Origin: Desulfuromonadaceae bacterium
Lineage (GTDB): Bacteria > Desulfobacterota > Desulfuromonadia > Desulfuromonadales > Desulfuromonadaceae
Length of the DNA stretch: 8,814 nt
Direction: 5' to 3'
Assembly (NCBI GenBank): GCA_027065245.1
Contig: JAMOOS010000223.1
Coordinates: 1-8,814, forward strand
In this document: positions 4,964 to 8,814 of the stretch, in pieces
Numbering within the stretch: the stretch's first letter is position 1
How the letters are laid out: every line of letters starts with the position of its first letter
The notes under the pieces: generated by a model
Told to the model about the DNA's origin: nothing
Database searches by the model: none
The model's input: only the letters and a program-made list of their open reading frames with translations
Translations under genes and position numbers: made by a program

Positions 4964-6523
4964 ACTGGAGGAATGGCATTTTTCCTGATTCTCATTTCGT
5001 TTGGTGGCGGCACCGCTCTTGGTGCCTATGTTCGCCGACGGCTTGACGAATCACGGATGGAAAGCGCCGAGCAGGTGGTGGAACGCCTGCTTGAGAACGC
5101 TAAAAAGGATGCAGAGTCGATTCGCAAGGAAGCGGATCTGCAGGCCAAGGATACGGTACTCAAGGCCAAGGCCGATTGGGAGGGGGAAGCGCGGCAACTG
5201 CGCCAGGAATTGCAGGGGCAGGAAAAACGCCTTATTCAGCGTGAGGAAAATCTTGATCGCAAATATTTGGCGCTGGAAAGTCGTGACAAGGAGATTCATC
5301 AGCTTGAGAAGGAGCTTGCGCGTCAGCAGGAAGCGTTGCAACAGCGTGAGGCCGATCTGGACAAGGCGGCGCGGGAGCAGAAGGAGCGGTTGGAGAAAAT
5401 CTCCGGCATGACGTCTGAGGAAGCGCGCCAGTTTCTCATCAAGGGGATGGAAAGTCAGGCGCGTCACGATGCCGCCCGGCGCATTAAGCAGATTGAAGAT
5501 GAAGCGCGGGAAAATGCCGACAAAAAAGCCAAAGAGATTCTGTCACTGGCAATCCAGCGTTATGCCGGTGATTACGTGGCGGAAAAGACTGTCAGTGTTG
5601 TGCCACTGCCGTCGGATGAGATGAAGGGACGCATTATCGGCCGCGAGGGGCGTAATATCCGCGCCATCGAGGCTGCCGCCGGTATCGACCTGATTATTGA
5701 CGATACGCCGGAGGCGGTGATCATCTCCGGGTTCAATCCGGTGCGTCGCGAAGTCGCTCGCCTGGCGCTGGAAAAGCTGGTAACCGACGGACGCATCCAT
5801 CCGGCACGCATTGAGGAGATCGTGCAAAAAGCGGAGGATGATGTCAATCAGTCTATCCGTGAGTCCGGTGAACAGGCGACTTTTGACGTTGGCGTACACG
5901 GTATTCACGCCGAGGTGGTAAAGTTGATCGGGCGGCTGAAATATCGTACCTCCTACGGCCAGAATATTCTCAAGCACTCACTCGAAGTTGCCTTTTTGTG
6001 TGGTGTGATGGCGGCAGAGCTGGGCATCAATATCAAGCAGGCCAAGCGGGCCGGGTTGCTGCACGACCTGGGTAAAGCGGTGGATCACGAAGTGGAAGGT
6101 TCCCACGCCATGATTGGCGCCGATCTGGCGCGTAAATACGGTGAATCGGCGGAAATTGTCCACGCCATTGCCGCCCACCATGAGGAGGAAAAGCCGTCAA
6201 CTATCCTCGCGGTGCTGGTGCAGGCGGCTGATGCCCTGTCCGGTGCCCGTCCCGGTGCCCGGCGCGAGATGCTGGAAACCTATGTCAAGCGGCTGGAAGA
6301 GCTGGAAAAAATCGGCACTTCGTTTGAAGGGGTTGAGAGCTGCTACGCCATTCAGGCCGGGCGTGAGATTCGTGTTATGGTCAGCAGCGACAAGGTGAAC
6401 GATGCTCACGCCCACGTGCTGGCTCGGGAGATCGCCCAGAAGATTGAGGAAGAGATGACCTATCCGGGGCAGATCAAGGTTAACGTGATTCGCGAAACCC
6501 GCGCTGTGGGTTATGCCAAGTAA
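4961..6523 (+). CDS. rny: Ribonuclease Y (membrane-anchored endoribonuclease)
   Basis: RNase Y starts mRNA decay by endonucleolytic cleavage from the inner face of the membrane and is the functional counterpart of RNase E in many bacteria. The 520-residue protein shows the complete family architecture. There is an N-terminal membrane helix (about 5-24, AFFLILISFGGGTALGAYVR) and a long charged coiled coil (about 28-160, many Glu, Lys, Gln and Arg). A KH RNA-binding domain (about 208-275) carries the GREG loop at 227-230. The HD catalytic domain (about 335-430) has H339, the doublet H368/D369 in LHDLGK, H406/H407 in AHHEEE and D424 in QAADALSGARPG, the expected metal ligands. The C-terminal region ends with VIRETRAVGYAK, typical of the family. 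The start is GTG with a perfect GGAGG. The gene lies between the cyclo-ligase gene and ymdB with short gaps, suggesting one transcript. Confidence 0.97.
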   Translation: MTGGMAFFLILISFGGGTALGAYVRRRLDESRMESAEQVVERLLENAKKDAESIRKEADLQAKDTVLKAKADWEGEARQLRQELQGQEKRLIQREENLDRKYLALESRDKEIHQLEKELARQQEALQQREADLDKAAREQKERLEKISGMTSEEARQFLIKGMESQARHDAARRIKQIEDEARENADKKAKEILSLAIQRYAGDYVAEKTVSVVPLPSDEMKGRIIGREGRNIRAIEAAAGIDLIIDDTPEAVIISGFNPVRREVARLALEKLVTDGRIHPARIEEIVQKAEDDVNQSIRESGEQATFDVGVHGIHAEVVKLIGRLKYRTSYGQNILKHSLEVAFLCGVMAAELGINIKQAKRAGLLHDLGKAVDHEVEGSHAMIGADLARKYGESAEIVHAIAAHHEEEKPSTILAVLVQAADALSGARPGARREMLETYVKRLEELEKIGTSFEGVESCYAIQAGREIRVMVSSDKVNDAHAHVLAREIAQKIEEEMTYPGQIKVNVIRETRAVGYAK

Positions 6524-6544
6524 TTTGTCGCGGGGGGAACTCGA

Positions 6545-7330
6545 GTGAAAATCCTGTTTGTTGGAGATGTGGTCGGGCGCGCCGGTCGCCAGATTTTGTT
6601 GCGTAACCTGGAACGTCTGGTGGATCGGCACGCGATAGATTTTGTTATCGTCAATGGTGAAAATGCCGCTGGCGGTGTCGGTCTGACCATGGAGATTGTC
6701 AAGGAGTTTCGCAAGCTGGGGGTAGACGTGATTACCTCCGGCAATCATATATGGGACAAAAAAGAGTTTATTCCTCATCTTGATCGCTGCCAGGACGTGT
6801 TGCGCCCCGGCAATTATCCCGATGGTGCTCCGGGACGGGGTATGGGCATTTACGCCACTAATGTCGGTACCAGAATCGCCGTTATCAATTTGCAGGGGCG
6901 GGTGTTTATGAACAGTCTCGACTGCCCGTTTCGTTGTGCCGACGCCTATCTGTCACAGCTTGACGATGTGGCGGTGGTGTTCGTCGATTTTCATGCCGAA
7001 GCCAGCAGTGAAAAAATGGCGCTGGCGCACTACCTTGATGGGCGCGTGTCTGCCGTTATCGGCACTCATACCCATGTGCCCACGGCTGATGAACATATCC
7101 TTGTCGGCGGCAGCGCCTACCAGACCGATGTGGGGATGACCGGCAGTCGTGATTCGGTGATTGGCGTTAAAAAAGAGATCGCCATCGAAAAATTTATCAG
7201 CCAGATGCCAGCCCGTTTTGAGCCGGCTAAAAGAGATCCGGTACTGTGTGGCGTGGTGATAGAAGTTGATGATGCCAGCGGCCGGGCGCAGAGTATAGAG
7301 CGGGTTAAGTGCCTGAACGATAGCAAATAA
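6545..7330 (+). CDS. ymdB: YmdB-family metallophosphoesterase (2',3'-cyclic nucleotide phosphodiesterase type)
   Basis: This is a 261-residue calcineurin-like phosphoesterase of the YmdB/DR1281 family (TIGR00282 type). Characterised members bind two metals and hydrolyse cyclic nucleotides. Bacillus subtilis YmdB affects biofilm and motility switching. The metal-binding residues known for the family appear at the expected numbers: D8 (FVGDVVG), E39 and N40 (NGENAAGG), N67 and H68 (SGNHIWD), H150 (DFHAEA), and H175 and H177 (GTHTHVPT). The signature TDVGMTGSRDSVIG is also present. The GTG start at 6545 is preceded by a G-rich GGGGGGA (6532-6538). It begins 21 bp after rny, the same adjacency as in Firmicutes, which suggests a shared role in RNA turnover or signalling. 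That functional link is inference. tyrS follows after 29 bp. The physiological substrate in this organism cannot be read from the sequence. Confidence 0.93.
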   Translation: MKILFVGDVVGRAGRQILLRNLERLVDRHAIDFVIVNGENAAGGVGLTMEIVKEFRKLGVDVITSGNHIWDKKEFIPHLDRCQDVLRPGNYPDGAPGRGMGIYATNVGTRIAVINLQGRVFMNSLDCPFRCADAYLSQLDDVAVVFVDFHAEASSEKMALAHYLDGRVSAVIGTHTHVPTADEHILVGGSAYQTDVGMTGSRDSVIGVKKEIAIEKFISQMPARFEPAKRDPVLCGVVIEVDDASGRAQSIERVKCLNDSK

Positions 7331-7359
7331 TTGTCTGACACATAAAAAGCGAGAACAGC

Positions 7360-8580
7360 ATGAAATCGGTACAAGAACAGATGGCGGTTATTCGCCGTGG
7401 CGCGGTAGAGATACTGGTAGAGAGTGAACTGGAAAAAAAGTTGCAGCGAGCGGTGGAAACCGCTACGCCCCTGCGGATAAAGGCCGGTTTCGATCCAACA
7501 GCACCCGATCTGCATCTGGGACACACGGTGCTGATTCAGAAGCTGAAGCAGTTTCAGGACCTCGGCCATCACGTCATGTTTCTCATCGGTGATTTTACCG
7601 GTATGATCGGCGATCCGACCGGCAAAAATGAAACCCGCAAACCGCTCACCCGCGAGCAGGTGCTGGAAAACGCCCAGAGCTACAAAGAGCAGGTGTTCAA
7701 GATTCTCGATCCCGACAAGACCGAGGTGGTGTTCAACAGTGCCTGGATGGGGGAGATGTCGGCGGCGGATATGATTGCCCTGGCGTCCAGCTACACCGTG
7801 GCGCGCATGCTGGAGCGCGATGATTTTCACAAGCGTTTCAGCAGTCAGCAGCCCATTGCTATCCATGAATTTATCTATCCGCTGGTGCAGGGGTACGATT
7901 CCGTAGCTATGCGTGCCGACGTGGAACTTGGCGGCACCGATCAGAAATTCAATCTTCTCATTGGGCGTGAGTTGCAGAAACAGCGCGGTCAACAACCGCA
8001 GGCCATTGTTACCATGCCGCTATTGGAAGGACTTGACGGCGTCAATAAAATGAGCAAGTCGCTCAATAATTATATCGGCATCACCGAAGCGCCCAAGGAG
8101 ATATACGGCAAGGTCATGAGCATCAGTGACGAGCTGATGCTGCGCTACTACGAGCTGCTTTCCGATGTGGATCTGGAACAGTTGCGGCGGATACAGGACG
8201 GTGTTGCCGGTAAAGACGGCGGTGTCCATCCCATGGAAAGTAAAAAGGCACTGGCGCGGGAACTGGTGCAGCGTTTTTATGATGCTGCAGCGGCAACTCA
8301 GGCGCAGCGGGACTTTGAGCAGCAGTTTAAACGCAAGGAGATTCCCGACAATATCCCCGCTGTTACTATTAGCAGCAGTGAGCCGGTGTGGATCTGCCGG
8401 GTGATGACCGAGGCCGGGCTGGTGGCTTCCAACGGCGAGGCGCGGCGCCTGATCAAGCAGGGCGCAGTCAAGATTGACGGCGACAAGATAGCCGACGCCG
8501 GGCTGGAATTGCCTGTCGGCGCAAAAGTAGTGGTGCAGGCCGGCAAACGTCGCTTTGCCCGGGTGGAGATTGCAAAATGA
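7360..8580 (+). CDS. tyrS: Tyrosyl-tRNA synthetase
   Basis: TyrRS activates tyrosine with ATP and charges tRNA-Tyr. The 406-residue protein is a class I synthetase with the HIGH-type motif HLGH (52-55, after KAGFDPTAPDL), a Rossmann catalytic core and the KMSKS loop (230-234, NKMSKSLNNYIG). Tyrosine-pocket segments such as GGTDQKFNLLIGRELQ are also present. The C-terminal part, from about residue 335 to the end (VTEAGLVASNGEARRLIKQG and following), is an S4-type RNA-binding domain. The length and motif style fit the roughly 400-residue TyrRS subgroup common in Proteobacteria. The ATG at 7360 has only a weak purine-rich site (AGCGAGAA) upstream. I see no clear terminator after the TGA stop, and an rRNA promoter starts 20 bp later, so tyrS transcripts may run into the rRNA operon. 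No T-box or other leader fits in the 29-bp gap before the gene. Confidence 0.97.
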   Translation: MKSVQEQMAVIRRGAVEILVESELEKKLQRAVETATPLRIKAGFDPTAPDLHLGHTVLIQKLKQFQDLGHHVMFLIGDFTGMIGDPTGKNETRKPLTREQVLENAQSYKEQVFKILDPDKTEVVFNSAWMGEMSAADMIALASSYTVARMLERDDFHKRFSSQQPIAIHEFIYPLVQGYDSVAMRADVELGGTDQKFNLLIGRELQKQRGQQPQAIVTMPLLEGLDGVNKMSKSLNNYIGITEAPKEIYGKVMSISDELMLRYYELLSDVDLEQLRRIQDGVAGKDGGVHPMESKKALARELVQRFYDAAAATQAQRDFEQQFKRKEIPDNIPAVTISSSEPVWICRVMTEAGLVASNGEARRLIKQGAVKIDGDKIADAGLELPVGAKVVVQAGKRRFARVEIAK

Positions 8581-8599
8581 TTTTTGTTGCGCTTCGTGG

Positions 8600-8628
8600 T
8601 TGACAGCGTCGAAACAATTCTATATAAC
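8600..8628 (+). promoter_or_regulatory. rRNA operon promoter P1
   Basis: A perfect -35 TTGACA (8600-8605) is followed at 17 bp by TATAAC (8623-8628) inside TATATAAC. An A/T-rich block (about 8574-8587), overlapping the tyrS stop, could serve as an UP element. Predicted start is near 8635. Confidence 0.8.
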
Positions 8629-8690
8629 TCCACTTCCCGATCGAAAGCACCAGAGCTTTACCGATGATAGAGCGGTGATGAGTAGGTTGG

Positions 8691-8735
8691 AAAAATGAAA
8701 AAAGGTCTTGACAATCGAAGGCGAGATCGTATAGG
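8691..8735 (+). promoter_or_regulatory. rRNA operon promoter P2 with UP-like A-tract
   Basis: A second perfect TTGACA (8708-8713) is followed at 16 bp by TATAGG (8730-8735). An A-rich tract (8691-8703) immediately upstream fits an UP element. Tandem strong promoters in front of a boxA-like site are the usual arrangement of rRNA operons. Predicted start is near 8742. Confidence 0.7.
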
Positions 8736-8794
8736 ATTCGTTTCCGCTGCTCGAGAGCGCAAGGCGTTAAGGGCAGCAGGGAAAGCAGCAAGCA

Positions 8795-8808
8795 GGTCTT
8801 TGAAAACT
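8795..8808 (+). promoter_or_regulatory. boxA-like rRNA antitermination element
   Basis: GGTCTTTGAAAACT resembles the boxA element (E. coli TGCTCTTTAACA) that loads NusB/S10 onto rRNA transcripts. It also closely resembles the sequence found ahead of 16S genes in many bacteria. It ends six bases before the window edge, so the 16S gene should start just beyond. No mature rRNA sequence is visible here. Confidence 0.7.
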
Positions 8809-8814
8809 GAATAG

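Noticed and set aside
7117..7995. A 292-codon open frame on the minus strand across the ymdB-tyrS junction
   Set aside because: It is antisense to two well-supported genes whose motifs are intact, has no ribosome-binding logic or recognisable motif, and is explained by codon usage of the sense genes.

Overview
This window looks like a conserved chromosomal housekeeping segment of a delta-proteobacterial (Desulfuromonadia-like: Geobacter, Pelobacter or Desulfuromonas relatives) genome. The basis is gene order and family-level protein features: smc, ftsY, a ZapB-like coiled coil, zapA, the 6S RNA position, the 5-formyltetrahydrofolate cyclo-ligase gene, rny, ymdB and tyrS, running straight into a ribosomal RNA operon leader. 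The taxon call is inference from synteny. No 16S sequence lies inside the window to confirm it. All genes are on the + strand, coding density is high, and I see no insertion sequence, prophage, CRISPR or tRNA.

Layout. Positions 1-1710 hold the C-terminal half of the chromosome-condensing ATPase SMC. A short Roadblock/LC7-domain protein follows (1768-2133). After a 151-bp gap with a plausible promoter comes FtsY, the SRP receptor, with an unusual N-terminal membrane helix (2285-3511). Two small cell-division genes follow: a ZapB-like coiled coil (3565-3750) and ZapA with a TTG start (3760-4041). A 322-bp non-coding gap (4042-4363) sits exactly where 6S RNA is normally found, between zapA and the cyclo-ligase gene. 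It can be folded by eye into a 6S-like closed rod, but the textbook 6S sequence blocks are not obvious. The cyclo-ligase (4364-4927), RNase Y (4961-6523), the YmdB-type phosphodiesterase (6545-7330) and tyrosyl-tRNA synthetase (7360-8580) are tightly spaced. The last 230 bases hold two tandem strong sigma-70-type promoters and a boxA-like antitermination element, the leader of an rRNA operon whose 16S gene should begin just past the window.

Functionally, the window links chromosome segregation (SMC), division-ring assembly (ZapA/ZapB-like), membrane protein targeting (FtsY), one-carbon metabolism (cyclo-ligase), RNA decay (RNase Y with YmdB) and translation (TyrRS, rRNA). I do not see a new multi-gene defence or biosynthetic system. 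The items most worth following up are the non-coding gap, the SMC hinge that lacks its usual glycine motif, the membrane-anchored FtsY N-terminus and the orphan Roadblock protein between smc and ftsY.
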